Of a stretch of 64,000 nucleotides of DNA, positions 1 through 8,769 are shown piece after piece. This DNA is from Cupriavidus sp. WGlv3 (lineage in GTDB: Bacteria > Pseudomonadota > Gammaproteobacteria > Burkholderiales > Burkholderiaceae), in the NCBI RefSeq assembly GCF_023952475.1, contig NZ_JALHRX010000018.1:1-64000 (forward strand), given 5' to 3'. The translations under genes and the position numbers were made by a program. The notes under the pieces were generated by a model. The model did not search any database. It was given only the letters and a program-made list of their open reading frames with translations, and was not told where the DNA came from. Every line of letters begins with the position of its first letter. The first letter of the stretch is position 1.

Positions 1-217
<217 letters not shown>

Positions 218-261
218 TGGGGGTCCTCCGGAATCACGAATTTGGGGCGGCTTGCGGGGTG

Positions 262-282
262 GCGCGGCGGCGAACGCCGCGC
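262..282. other. GC-rich stem-loop between the GlpP-like gene and adhC
   Basis: An 8-bp perfect inverted repeat (GCGCGGCG / CGCCGCGC) with a 5-nt loop lies in the 177-bp gap. There is no T-run on either side, so it is not a standard Rho-independent terminator; it may be a Rho-type or processing structure. Confidence 0.4.
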
Positions 283-394
283 GAGCCGGCAAGCCCGGTC
301 CGAGGACATGACTATACGATCTTCCTGCGGTGGCAGGCCAGCTTTGGCCGATCAGCGGTCAGCGAAACCCGCCGGGCGATGCCCGGCGACGGTT

Positions 395-979
395 TCACGG
401 CTGGAGCGCCTTCGCGTCCAGGCTCCACAGCTTGCGGTCGCTGGTCGACACTGCGACGGCGCCATGTGCCAGCGCCTCGCGGATATCGGCACGGTTGCAG
501 ACAAAGCCCGAGGTCACGATCGGTGGCAGCGCCTTGCGATCCGCTTCCGGCAGGTGCGACAGCATCGGCGCCGGCATCAGCTGCACCAGGTTCGGGTCGC
601 TCTGCTCGAGCGCCTTGACGCTGCGCGGCCAGGTGGAACGGTCGGTGACGAAGACCTTCTGCATCGTCACCATGCCGGCGCGATTGGCGCGCTGGATGGT
701 GGCCACGCGTGTCGAGACCAGGCTGGTCACCCCGATGTCGGCCAGGTAGTCGACGCCGCCCTTGTCCTGCGACAGGCCCTCGCAGCTGTCGATATTGACG
801 ATGACATACTTGCCGGCGTCGGCCAGCGTCGCGATCACGCGCTGCAGCTTGCGCAATTCAACGTTGGCGACGATGCAGACTTCGGCGACGCTAGCGAGGA
901 TGGCGTCGATCTGGTCGACACCGTAGAGCGTGCCGATGACGGGATGCCGCGTCAGGCGCGCACCGAGGGACCTGTCCAT
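395..979 (-). CDS. Glycerol-3-phosphate-responsive antiterminator, GlpP family
   Basis: A 194-residue protein matching the GlpP/G3P_antiterm family, a TIM-barrel-like RNA-binding regulator. In Bacillus, GlpP binds glycerol-3-phosphate and the glpD leader mRNA, allowing readthrough and stabilising the message. Recognisable stretches are HPVIGTLYGVDQIDAIL near the start, VNIDSCEGLSQDKGGVDYL in the middle and QLMPAPMLSHLPEADR followed by PPIVTSGFV near the end; length fits the family. It is the last gene of the operon, 5 bp after the FAD oxidase. Its presence implies leader-RNA control of this operon (see the leader at 7241-7318). Family assignment is firm; the ligand here is inferred. Confidence 0.85.
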   Translation of the reverse strand: MDRSLGARLTRHPVIGTLYGVDQIDAILASVAEVCIVANVELRKLQRVIATLADAGKYVIVNIDSCEGLSQDKGGVDYLADIGVTSLVSTRVATIQRANRAGMVTMQKVFVTDRSTWPRSVKALEQSDPNLVQLMPAPMLSHLPEADRKALPPIVTSGFVCNRADIREALAHGAVAVSTSDRKLWSLDAKALQP

Positions 980-984
980 GCGGA

Positions 985-2535
985 TTACTTCGCTTCATTG
1001 GCGAGCCGGTCGCCGAGACCCAGCTTGCCGGGGTTCAGGAGATGCTGCGGGTCAAGTGCCTGCTTGACCGCCGCCAGCAGCGGGAGCGCCGTGTCCAGCG
1101 ACGACGCCATGTAGGGTGCGCGCAGCAGACCGATCCCGTGATGGTGGCTCAGTGCCGCATTGTATTGGATCAGCACCGCATTGGCCGCATCCCACGCCTG
1201 GCGGTACCATTTCTGGCGGTCTTCCACCGCCACCTCGCCGCGCAAGGAGAAGTACAGGCAGGCACCGTCGATGTAGGCATGCGACTGGTGCGCGGAGCCG
1301 GCCAGTGTGCCCGGCACGGCATTGATTGCCTTGACCACGTCGGCGTAGATCGCGGCGAGGTCGCGCCAGGGTCCGCACATTTCCAGCGTGTCGGCGACAA
1401 AGCCGGGGCTGCGCTTGAAGCCCTCGGCGCTCTTGCCGGTCAGGTAGCGCGTGTCGAGCCAGCGCTCGAAGATGGCGGCGCTGTCGAGTTCCTCGCCGAG
1501 TTCCCGGCACACACGCTCGCTGATGGTCATCACGGCATCGACCATCTCGCGCGCGCCTTCGTCGGCGACCAGCAGCACATTGGTGTCGGGCAGGCCGAAC
1601 TGGACCCCGCTTTCGAGCGCGTCATAGAGGCGCAGCGCGGCCGGGTTGGCGCCGCGCTGCATGATCTCGCGGCAGGCGTCCAGGCCGATCGCGAAACTGC
1701 TGAAGCCATAGGCGATGGCACGCCCGTAGTCCGGCAGGCGATGCAGCTTCAGGCGCACGCGCACGATCACGCCCAGCATGCCCTCGGAGCCGATGAACAG
1801 CTGCTGCAGGTCCGGGCCCACGGCCGCGCGCGAATAGCCGCCCACGGTCACCAGGCTGCCGTCGGCCAGCACCACGTCCATGCCGAACACCATGTCTTCG
1901 ATCTTGCCGTAGCGCGTGGACAGCTGCCCGGCGCCGCGGCAGGCGACCCATCCGCCAACCGTGCTGATCGCGTACGAAGACGGCCAGTGGCCCATGGTCA
2001 TGCCGAATTCGCGCTGCACGGTCTGCTCGAAGATGTCGCCGAACATGCCGGCTTCGACCTCGACGATCTGGCTTGCCTTGTCGATCCCGATCAGGCGGTT
2101 GAGCGCGCACACGTCGAGCACGATGCCGCCGCGCACGGGCAGGGCCGCTCCGGTCACGTTGCTGCGTCCGGCCGACACGGTGACCGGAATGGCGCCCGCG
2201 CTGGCGATGCGCATGACCGCCTGCACCTGTTCGACGCTGGAGACGCGCACGATGACAGCGCGCGGCGTGGCGGGCTTGCCGGCGGTCTCGGTGATCATGG
2301 AGCCGGCCCACCAGTCACGGGTCCATGCCACCACGTCGGCGGTTGCGGTCAGCACTTCGTCGGCAACCTCGCGCAGGGCCGCGAGATCTGCGGCGCTAAG
2401 CGCGACCGCATCGCGCTGCAGGCCGGGCGCATCCGGGGTGTCGCGGATAGTCGCCGCGTACCCGGGCGGCGTATGGGCGCCGATGACGTATTGGCCGCGG
2501 TTGTAGCCGCGTTTGATGGCTTCCTTGCTGATCAT
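985..2535 (-). CDS. FAD-linked oxidase, alkyl-dihydroxyacetonephosphate-synthase-like
   Basis: A 516-residue vanillyl-alcohol-oxidase/PCMH-type flavoprotein. The FAD-binding domain occupies about residues 90-270 (VTVSAGRSNVTGAALPVRGG, then HWPSSYAISTVGGWVACRGAGQ and IGSEGMLGVI). The C-terminal FAD-oxidase domain carries SHHHGIG and ends DPQHLLNPGKLG, both typical of alkylglycerone-phosphate synthase relatives. In eukaryotes that enzyme swaps the acyl group of acyl-DHAP for a fatty alcohol; bacterial homologues in glycerol-type operons are mostly uncharacterised. The start ATG overlaps the GlpD-like stop by 4 bp, so translation is probably coupled. A role on a glycerol-3-phosphate analogue or glycerol ether is inferred from context only. 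Confidence 0.75.
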   Translation of the reverse strand: MISKEAIKRGYNRGQYVIGAHTPPGYAATIRDTPDAPGLQRDAVALSAADLAALREVADEVLTATADVVAWTRDWWAGSMITETAGKPATPRAVIVRVSSVEQVQAVMRIASAGAIPVTVSAGRSNVTGAALPVRGGIVLDVCALNRLIGIDKASQIVEVEAGMFGDIFEQTVQREFGMTMGHWPSSYAISTVGGWVACRGAGQLSTRYGKIEDMVFGMDVVLADGSLVTVGGYSRAAVGPDLQQLFIGSEGMLGVIVRVRLKLHRLPDYGRAIAYGFSSFAIGLDACREIMQRGANPAALRLYDALESGVQFGLPDTNVLLVADEGAREMVDAVMTISERVCRELGEELDSAAIFERWLDTRYLTGKSAEGFKRSPGFVADTLEMCGPWRDLAAIYADVVKAINAVPGTLAGSAHQSHAYIDGACLYFSLRGEVAVEDRQKWYRQAWDAANAVLIQYNAALSHHHGIGLLRAPYMASSLDTALPLLAAVKQALDPQHLLNPGKLGLGDRLANEAK

Positions 2536-4211
2536 GCTGAGTCTCCCATGAGGACGGATTTTTCGTGCGCGACGGCGGCGAGGTATGCGCTGACCTGCTG
2601 CGCCACGGCGGCATCGGACAGGCCGAGTTCGGCCTGAAGGATCTGGCCCACCCGAGCCGCGGCGCGGGCGGAGGCATCGCGTGCCATCAGGCGCGCGCGG
2701 ATGCGTCGTGACAGGACGTCGTCGACCGTGCCGGCCAGCTCGTGGCGCGCGGCATAGACGATCTCGGCTTCGGTATAGGGCAGGCCCTCGACGATCGGCC
2801 TGGCGAGGGCGGGATCGGCCTGCAGGATGTCGCTGACGAAGCGGGCTTCGGTGCCATAGCGCTCGCCCAGGTGCGCGGCCATGCCGCCGGACGCGACGAT
2901 GGCTTGCGCGTCATAGCCGGCCGCGCCGAGCAGATAGGCCGAGCGGGTCCGGCACTTGCCGCGCTTGCCGATGACCTTCTGCGCCGCGTCGATGGTTTGC
3001 TCGGCCATGTGGCGCGAGGTGGTGAGCTTGCCGCCGACGATGGTCACGAGCCCGTCATGCGCGGTATGGATTTCATGGTCGCGCCGGATTTCCAGGGTCT
3101 TGCCGCCGGGCGGAGCCACCAGCGGGCGGCAACCCGCGATACTGCCCACCACGTCCTGCGGCAACAGGTCCACCTTGAGCGCGGAGCGCGCGCCTTCGAG
3201 CAGGAAATCCAGTTCCTGGCGCGTGCACAGCACGTTGTCGAGGTCGCCGTCATAGTCTTCGTCGGTGGTGCCGAGGTAGGACACGTTGCCCCAGCGTGTG
3301 ATGGTGGCGCGGCGGTTGCGGCCCGGCACCGGGATCGTCACGGTGCAGTCGTTGCGGATCTTCAGCCAGGGGATGGCAATGTGGACGCCCTTGGCCGGGC
3401 GTATATGCAGCGTCCTGGCTTCGCCCGGATTGCGGCCGGTCCAGTCGCGCAGCCAGACTCCGGTGGCCATGATGACCGCGCCCGCGCGCACGCGGATCTC
3501 GCGCTCGCCGGCATGGACGATGGCGCCATCCACCTTGCCATGCCCGTCGCGGGTGATCGCGGTGGCGGTGGCATGGTTGAGCACCGCCGCGCCGTGGAAC
3601 GCCGCGGTACGCGCCAGGTTCAGCGTCAGGCGGGCATCGTCGACGCGCGCGTCGAAGTACAGGTAGCCGCCGGTCAGGTGTTCCTCGTTGAAGGTCGGGC
3701 AGTGGGACAGCACCTCTGCCTTGGTCAGCTTCTGGTGCAGGATGCCCTCGCGCCATCCGCCGGCCAGGTCGTAGGTCCACAGCAGGCTCTCGAAGGCCTT
3801 GGCCAGGCGCTTGTCGAAGACGCCGTTGCGCTCGAGCACCGGAAACAGGAACGGCAGCCGTTGCACCAGGTGGCGCGCGTTGCGGCGCAGGCGCTGGCGC
3901 TCGAGCAGCGAATGACGCACCAGGCCAAGGTTGCCCTGTTCGATATAGCGCAGGCCGCCGTGCACCATCTTCGACGACTTGGACGAGGTCCCCGCGGCGA
4001 AGTCGCTTTTTTCGACCAGCGCCACGCGATAGCCGCGCAGGCTGGCATCGAGCGCGGCGTAGGCGCCGGTGACACCGCCCCCGACCACGAGGATGTCGAA
4101 CGCGTCCGTGCCCAGGCGGTCGAGCAGGTCTGCGCGTACCAGCCGCAACGGCTCCGTGCCGGTCATGGCGGCACGCTCGCGGTTTGCGCTGCGGGAGGGA
4201 AAAATCACCAT
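2532..4211 (-). CDS. FAD-dependent glycerol-3-phosphate dehydrogenase-like protein (GlpD/EryB type)
   Basis: A 559-residue FAD oxidoreductase. The Rossmann motif VVGGGVTGAYAALDASLRG is at about residues 41-59, followed by GTSSKSSKMVHGGLRYIEQG, the GlpD signature. GVWLRDWTG and IRPAKGVHIAIP follow, and the C-terminal GlpD domain has EAEIVYAARHELAGTVDDVL. The reaction would be oxidation of glycerol-3-phosphate (or an analogous polyol phosphate) to the ketone at the membrane, feeding quinones. It lies 18 bp after the kinase gene and overlaps the FAD oxidase by 4 bp. The first Met is kept, but a second Met at residue 16 is possible. Erythritol-phosphate dehydrogenase (EryB) belongs to the same family, so the substrate is open. 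Confidence 0.85.
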   Translation of the reverse strand: MVIFPSRSANRERAAMTGTEPLRLVRADLLDRLGTDAFDILVVGGGVTGAYAALDASLRGYRVALVEKSDFAAGTSSKSSKMVHGGLRYIEQGNLGLVRHSLLERQRLRRNARHLVQRLPFLFPVLERNGVFDKRLAKAFESLLWTYDLAGGWREGILHQKLTKAEVLSHCPTFNEEHLTGGYLYFDARVDDARLTLNLARTAAFHGAAVLNHATATAITRDGHGKVDGAIVHAGEREIRVRAGAVIMATGVWLRDWTGRNPGEARTLHIRPAKGVHIAIPWLKIRNDCTVTIPVPGRNRRATITRWGNVSYLGTTDEDYDGDLDNVLCTRQELDFLLEGARSALKVDLLPQDVVGSIAGCRPLVAPPGGKTLEIRRDHEIHTAHDGLVTIVGGKLTTSRHMAEQTIDAAQKVIGKRGKCRTRSAYLLGAAGYDAQAIVASGGMAAHLGERYGTEARFVSDILQADPALARPIVEGLPYTEAEIVYAARHELAGTVDDVLSRRIRARLMARDASARAAARVGQILQAELGLSDAAVAQQVSAYLAAVAHEKSVLMGDSA

Positions 4212-4229
4212 GTCTGTGGTTGCTCCTGG

Positions 4230-5780
4230 TTAATGGGTCTGGGTGCGCATCCCGGCCGGCTTGGCCGCGAGCGCATCGGCATGGTCGAGTTCGGAGGCCA
4301 CGCGCGCCTGCCAGTGCGCGCGCCGCTGGGCACGCTGAGCGGCGCTGATTGCCGGCTCGAATACCGCCTCGGGCGTGGTGGTCGCGCGCGCCTGCTGCAT
4401 CGAGTCCCACAACAGGCCCGAAGCGCCGGCAAGATAGGCGATGCCGCGCAGGCTGGCGCGGTCAGTCTCTTTCATGCGCTGGACGGGAATGCCGCTGAGG
4501 TCGGCCTGCATCTGCAGCAGCGCATCGCTGCCGGACAAGCCGCCACCAACCACCAGCGCCGACACCGGCACGCCGGCAATGTCCTGGTTGGCGTCGATGC
4601 ATGAGGCCACGGACTGCGCAATGCCTTCCAGGATGGCAAACGCCATCTCGGCGCGCGTCGTTGCCATCGAGATGCCGCTCAGCGCCGCGCGCGCCTCGGG
4701 CTGCATGCGCGGCACGCGCAGGCCGGTCAGCGCCGGGATAAAGGTCACGCCGCGCGCCGACGCCACCGTGCCGGCCAGCGTGCTGATCTGCCGGGCGTTG
4801 TCGAACCAGCCCAGCTTGCCGCAGACCCAGTCGAGCGCCGAGCCGGTGGTCGCGACGAAGGTCTCGACCGAGAAATGCGATATGCCCGACTGCCGGCGCG
4901 CCGTCATGGTCAGGGTGCTGTCCGACATGCCGGTGCGGGCGGGCAGCTGCGGACCGACGATCAGGTCGACGAAGCTGCCGGTGCCGTGCAGGCACATCGC
5001 CTGCCCGGCATCGAGGCATCCCAGGCCGATGGCGCCGGCGAGCTGGTCGCCCGCACAAGCCAGGATCGGCACGTCGATCCCCAGCACTTCGGGCCGGGTG
5101 CGGCCAAAGTCGTCAGCATCCTGGCGCAATTCCGGCAGCAGTTCGCGCGGGAAGCCGAGCGCATCGATCCAATCGAGCTGGTAGCGATGCTCCGTCAGCA
5201 CGTAGGCGTTGCAGGAAGTGGCATTGGTCGGCGTGGTCAGGCATGCGCGCGCTGTCGACAGGTGCCACAGCAGCCAGGTGTCGATGGTGCCGAACGCCAG
5301 CCTGCGCGCACGGAAGGCTTCGGCCACCGCCGGTGTGTCGCGCAGGTGCCGCGCGGCCCACAGGTATGGCGAGCGAACGCCGCTGGGGCGGCCGACGGTC
5401 TGGCGCAGGATCGGGTCCCAAGCCGGCGCAAGCCGGCTCAGTTCGGCCGCATAGCGCGTGTCCTGCCATACCATCGCGGGTACCAGCGCGCGCCCGGTGC
5501 GGGTGTCCCACAACACCGCGGTGGCGCGCTGGGTGGCGATGGCAAGGGCGACTACGTTCAGGTTTTCGCCGGCCGCCTGGGCCAGCGTGGCGCGGCAAAC
5601 CGCGAGGGTTCGCTCGAGCAGGGCGTTGGCGTCCTGCTCCACCACGCCAGGGCAGGGACTGTGGATCTCGAGCGTGGCGTAGTGAAGGCACTGCACATGG
5701 CCGTCTGCACACACCACCGCGGCCCGCGTGCCCGAGGTGCCTTCATCGATCGCAAGGATGACGTCGCTGTGCTGGGTCAT
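4230..5780 (-). CDS. FGGY-family carbohydrate kinase, glycerol-kinase-like
   Basis: A 516-residue two-domain kinase of the FGGY family. The N-terminal phosphate-binding motif is AIDEGTSGTRAAVV (glycerol kinases usually read DQGTTSSR). The WQDTR active-site loop, the TIDTWLLWHLS segment and CAGDQLAGAIGLGCLDAG follow, and the C-terminal ATP site has VVGGGLSGSDALLQMQAD. It would phosphorylate glycerol or another short polyol to give the substrate for the dehydrogenase downstream. It overlaps the MFS transporter gene by 4 bp. The divergence of the first motif and the MFS rather than GlpF partner make a substrate other than glycerol possible. Confidence 0.8.
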   Translation of the reverse strand: MTQHSDVILAIDEGTSGTRAAVVCADGHVQCLHYATLEIHSPCPGVVEQDANALLERTLAVCRATLAQAAGENLNVVALAIATQRATAVLWDTRTGRALVPAMVWQDTRYAAELSRLAPAWDPILRQTVGRPSGVRSPYLWAARHLRDTPAVAEAFRARRLAFGTIDTWLLWHLSTARACLTTPTNATSCNAYVLTEHRYQLDWIDALGFPRELLPELRQDADDFGRTRPEVLGIDVPILACAGDQLAGAIGLGCLDAGQAMCLHGTGSFVDLIVGPQLPARTGMSDSTLTMTARRQSGISHFSVETFVATTGSALDWVCGKLGWFDNARQISTLAGTVASARGVTFIPALTGLRVPRMQPEARAALSGISMATTRAEMAFAILEGIAQSVASCIDANQDIAGVPVSALVVGGGLSGSDALLQMQADLSGIPVQRMKETDRASLRGIAYLAGASGLLWDSMQQARATTTPEAVFEPAISAAQRAQRRAHWQARVASELDHADALAAKPAGMRTQTH

Positions 5781-7240
5781 GGCCGGGCCTTTTCGATGAC
5801 GGGATGCATCAGGGCCGACGCGTCGGCAATATCGCTCTTGAACTGTGGCGCATCCGCTTCGTTATCGGGATGGATCGTGGTACGGGTCGGGTCCCAGCGG
5901 ATCGAAAAGCAGACCAGGCTGGCCAGCAGCGGCACCACCGACAGGATCAGGAAGGTGGTCTCCAGCCCGTACTGCGCGCGGAACAGCGGGAACACCAGCA
6001 GGCCCAGCGCCGCGCCGATGGCGCCGAGCGCGCCGATGATGCCGTTGGCGCCCGCGCGCAGTTCGCTGCGGAAGGACAAAGACGACAGGCTCTTGCCATT
6101 GGCGCCTGGCCCGGCAGAGTGGAACAGGATGAACAGCGACGGCACCACCACGGCCACCCACATCGGCATCTTGCCGTTGAACAGCCCCAGGATCAGCAGC
6201 ATGGCGAACACCGCCGCGAAGCCGAATGCCGAGGCGCGGCGCAGGCCCAGCGTGCGGCCGACCAGCGGCGACAGGAAGCCGCCGACAATGCCGCATACGT
6301 TGAACACCAGCGCGCCGATGGTCGCGTAGACGAAGTCCTTGCCGAACAGCGCGGCGCTGATCAGCGGCAGGTACCAGCCGATCGCGAAATACTGGATCGA
6401 CTGTCCGATCTGCACGGTGGCCGCGAGCATGGTGCGCGGCAGATAGGTGCCGCGGAAGATCAGCAGCACGTTGGCCAGGCCGCGGCGCGCCTGGTTGAGG
6501 ACGCGGATTCGCTCCGCCGGCGGCGCGGCAACGAAGGCGCGCCCGTAGATGCGCGTCATGGCGGTGGCGGCGGCCTCGAGCCGCTCTTTGCGCGCCAGCC
6601 AGGTCGGGCTTTCGACCAGGAACAGGGCCTGCAGCAGCAGGATGGCCACGCCGAACACCGCCGTGGCGGCGACCGAGTAGCGCCAGATCGCGTCGCCGAC
6701 GTCCCGCGAGTAGAACAGCAGCGCCAGCAGCAGGTTGGCGCAGACGGCCGTGTACCACATGCCCTGCCATGTGTTCAGCCGGCTCTTGAGCTTTACCGGC
6801 GTGAATTCCGCCAGCACGGCCATGGCGATGGCAAAGTCGATGCCATAGGCCGCGCCGACAAAGAAACGCCCGGCCAGGATCACCTCGAATCCGGGCGCAA
6901 ACACCACCAACAGCGCACCGGCAACCGCCAGGACCTTGGCCAGGATCAGCGGACGGACACGGCCCCAGCGGTCGGCCATCCAGCCGCCGATCGGGTTGAA
7001 GGCAATGGCCACCCACGATGCAAACGACGTCAGCAGCGCAACCCTGGCGGGCGCGAGCTGGAGATCGCGCGTCATCGGCCCGAGGCCTGCGCTCAGCGCG
7101 GAATTGGAAAATGCGTCGAGGAACAGCCCGCCCAGGGCGAGCCACCAGATGACACCGGCCCTGCCGCGTATCCCAGGGCAGGAATCGATGTAGGCAATGA
7201 CGTCATCGATGCCACGAAGCTTGATGGCAGAGGATTGCAC
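5777..7240 (-). CDS. MFS transporter, sugar/polyol porter type
   Basis: A 487-residue inner-membrane protein with about 12 hydrophobic segments. Conserved MFS features include GGWMADRWGRVRPLILAK after helix 2 (motif A) and a second half starting near residue 270. The central loop (LARKERLEAAATAMTRIYGR) resembles sugar-porter and metabolite:H+ symporter proteins. It is the first gene of the operon and presumably imports the polyol used by the kinase. The start is GTG, preceded by GGAGA at 5 bp. The preceding 90 bp hold the promoter and structured leader described separately. Substrate not readable from sequence. Confidence 0.8.
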   Translation of the reverse strand: MQSSAIKLRGIDDVIAYIDSCPGIRGRAGVIWWLALGGLFLDAFSNSALSAGLGPMTRDLQLAPARVALLTSFASWVAIAFNPIGGWMADRWGRVRPLILAKVLAVAGALLVVFAPGFEVILAGRFFVGAAYGIDFAIAMAVLAEFTPVKLKSRLNTWQGMWYTAVCANLLLALLFYSRDVGDAIWRYSVAATAVFGVAILLLQALFLVESPTWLARKERLEAAATAMTRIYGRAFVAAPPAERIRVLNQARRGLANVLLIFRGTYLPRTMLAATVQIGQSIQYFAIGWYLPLISAALFGKDFVYATIGALVFNVCGIVGGFLSPLVGRTLGLRRASAFGFAAVFAMLLILGLFNGKMPMWVAVVVPSLFILFHSAGPGANGKSLSSLSFRSELRAGANGIIGALGAIGAALGLLVFPLFRAQYGLETTFLILSVVPLLASLVCFSIRWDPTRTTIHPDNEADAPQFKSDIADASALMHPVIEKARP

Positions 7241-7318
7241 GGCGGTCTCCTTTTACTTGTTCTGTAAGAGGCCGCGGCAACCGCAAGGCGCGAAGAGACC
7301 ATCTTACAGATGGTCTCT
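7241..7318 (-). promoter_or_regulatory. Structured leader of the polyol operon with a 25-bp dyad
   Basis: The palindrome AGAGACCATCT-GTA-AGATGGTCTCT (7294-7318, arms of 11 bp, no mismatch) lies between the promoter and the first gene. In the RNA, its centre UCUGUAAGA is also complementary over 9 nt to UCUUACAGA at 7261-7269. Its right arm GGUCUC is complementary to GAGACC in the Shine-Dalgarno region (7244-7249). These pairings exclude or cross one another, as in a switchable leader. It could equally be a DNA operator just downstream of the promoter. No poly-U follows the hairpin. Confidence 0.55.
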
Positions 7319-7336
7319 ATCTGGATCTGCGAGGCC

Positions 7337-7365
7337 AATGTATGACTTCGCAGGGGGAGCGTCAA
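7337..7365 (-). promoter_or_regulatory. Sigma70-type promoter of the polyol operon
   Basis: On the minus strand TTGACG and TACATT are separated by exactly 17 bp, a near-consensus sigma70 promoter. It predicts a start near 7330 and a 90-nt leader to the GTG of the MFS gene. It also lies beyond the stop of the upstream transporter gene (7391), so it can drive the five-gene operon on its own. Confidence 0.7.
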
Positions 7366-7390
7366 CCGGGAAAACCCTTGATGGTTGGGG

Positions 7391-8758
7391 CTAGCGTGCC
7401 GGCACATTGCGCGCCGCATGGCCACGGCTGGCATCTGCCGGGTCAAGCTGGCCGGCATGCCGCCGCCCCAGCCACCAGCCGAGGACCGCCCAGCCCACCG
7501 CGAGCAACGCGCCCGCCAATGCCACCGTCGCCGGATGGCCGGACAGTGCATCGATCGCGGTCTTGACCCAGGCGCTGACCGCATCGCCGGCGCGGTAGAC
7601 GGCGGTGTCGATCACGTTCTTGGCCTTGTACTTGGTCTCGGCATCGACCACGGTGAACAGCATCTCGCGGCCCGGGCGCAGCAGTGCGTATTCCCCCACG
7701 CGCCGCAGGATCATGACGCCGGCGAGCACGCCGAAGGTGGGCAGCAGGGCCAGCACGACGAAGCCCGCGGCAACGGCCAGCGGCACCGCGGTCAGCAGCA
7801 CGGTGACGCCATAGCGGCGCGCCATGCGGCCGGTGAAGAACAGCTGTACCAGGATGGTCAGTGCCTGCACCGCGGCATCCAGTGCGCTGAACACCTGGGT
7901 CTGGCGGGTGCGCTCGGGAAAGGCCTCGGCGACCAGCCGGGCCTGCTCGAAGTAGAGGAAGGTGCTGGCGGTGGCCAGCAGGATCACGAACAGGGCGATG
8001 CCGAGCAGATAGCGAGAGCGCAGCAGCAACGACAGCCCGGCCAGCAGCCCGCCGCCGATCGGATTGGCCGGATCCTGCTCCGCGCTGGCAACAGCCTGGT
8101 CCGACGGCCCCACGCCCGCGCCGGCACGGCGGCGCCAGCCGAACAGCCAGCCCACGCCTGGCAGCGTGGCGGCCAGCAGGGCGGCCGACAGCAGCATCAG
8201 GCCGGTCAGGCCGATGTGAGGCACCAGCCAGCCGCCCAGCACCGGCCCGGCCAGGCCGCCCGCGCTGGCGCCGGCGGCCAGCAGCGCGAACAGGCGGCGC
8301 GCTTGCTCGGGCCGGAACACATCGGCCATCAGGCTCCAGGCGACCGACACCACGAACAGGTTGAACACGGATAGCCACACGTAGAACATGCGCGCCAGCC
8401 AGACGTTGTCGGGCAGGACGCGCGTGGCCAGCGCAAAGGCCAGCAGGTTGGCAATGAAGAAGGCATAGACCCAGGGCACGAAGCGGCGCCGCGGCAGCCA
8501 TGCGCAGACCGCGCCGTAGAGCGGGATCGCCGCCAGCATCACGACAAAGGTGGCGGTGAACAGCCATTGCAGGTTTTTCACGCCGCCGGCGATGCCCATG
8601 GTCTCGCGCACCGGGCGCAGCATGAAGTAGCTGGCGAACAGGCAGAAGAAGAACAGGAAGCCGGCCACCACGGCGCCGGCTTCGCCGCTGCGCACGCCGA
8701 AGCCGTGCCACAGTCGGGCCAGGCCACCGGTGGATTTGTCGCGCGCGGGCTTGTCCAC
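7391..8758 (-). CDS. Membrane transporter of the AAA (ATP/ADP translocase-like) MFS group
   Basis: About 455 residues with 12 hydrophobic segments. FFFCLFASYFMLRPVRETMGIAGG contains the RPVRE(T)MG motif typical of bacterial relatives of ATP/ADP translocases. The second half has FVILLATASTFLYFEQARLV and RRVGEYALLRPGREMLFTVV. The open frame extends upstream into the reductase gene. I chose the GTG 12 bp after that gene's stop because the residues before it are Arg/Pro/Ala-rich shadow sequence; no clear ribosome site is visible, so the start is uncertain. It is probably co-transcribed with the aldo/keto reductase. Substrate unknown. Confidence 0.7.
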   Translation of the reverse strand: MDKPARDKSTGGLARLWHGFGVRSGEAGAVVAGFLFFFCLFASYFMLRPVRETMGIAGGVKNLQWLFTATFVVMLAAIPLYGAVCAWLPRRRFVPWVYAFFIANLLAFALATRVLPDNVWLARMFYVWLSVFNLFVVSVAWSLMADVFRPEQARRLFALLAAGASAGGLAGPVLGGWLVPHIGLTGLMLLSAALLAATLPGVGWLFGWRRRAGAGVGPSDQAVASAEQDPANPIGGGLLAGLSLLLRSRYLLGIALFVILLATASTFLYFEQARLVAEAFPERTRQTQVFSALDAAVQALTILVQLFFTGRMARRYGVTVLLTAVPLAVAAGFVVLALLPTFGVLAGVMILRRVGEYALLRPGREMLFTVVDAETKYKAKNVIDTAVYRAGDAVSAWVKTAIDALSGHPATVALAGALLAVGWAVLGWWLGRRHAGQLDPADASRGHAARNVPAR

Positions 8759-8769
8759 GGCGGGGCGGC

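Noticed and set aside
1042-2637. Long plus-strand open frame of 531 codons opposite the FAD oxidase
   Set aside because: It is rich in Arg, His, Gln and Asp, has no domain and mirrors a gene with clear motifs; this is the usual antisense shadow of high-G+C DNA. The same applies to the frames at 2742-4604, 10389-12149 (plus) and 48308-49978.
7294-7318. Dyad read as a Rho-independent terminator of the upstream transporter gene
   Set aside because: On the minus strand the hairpin is followed by TCGCGCC, not a T-run, and a strong promoter lies directly before it.
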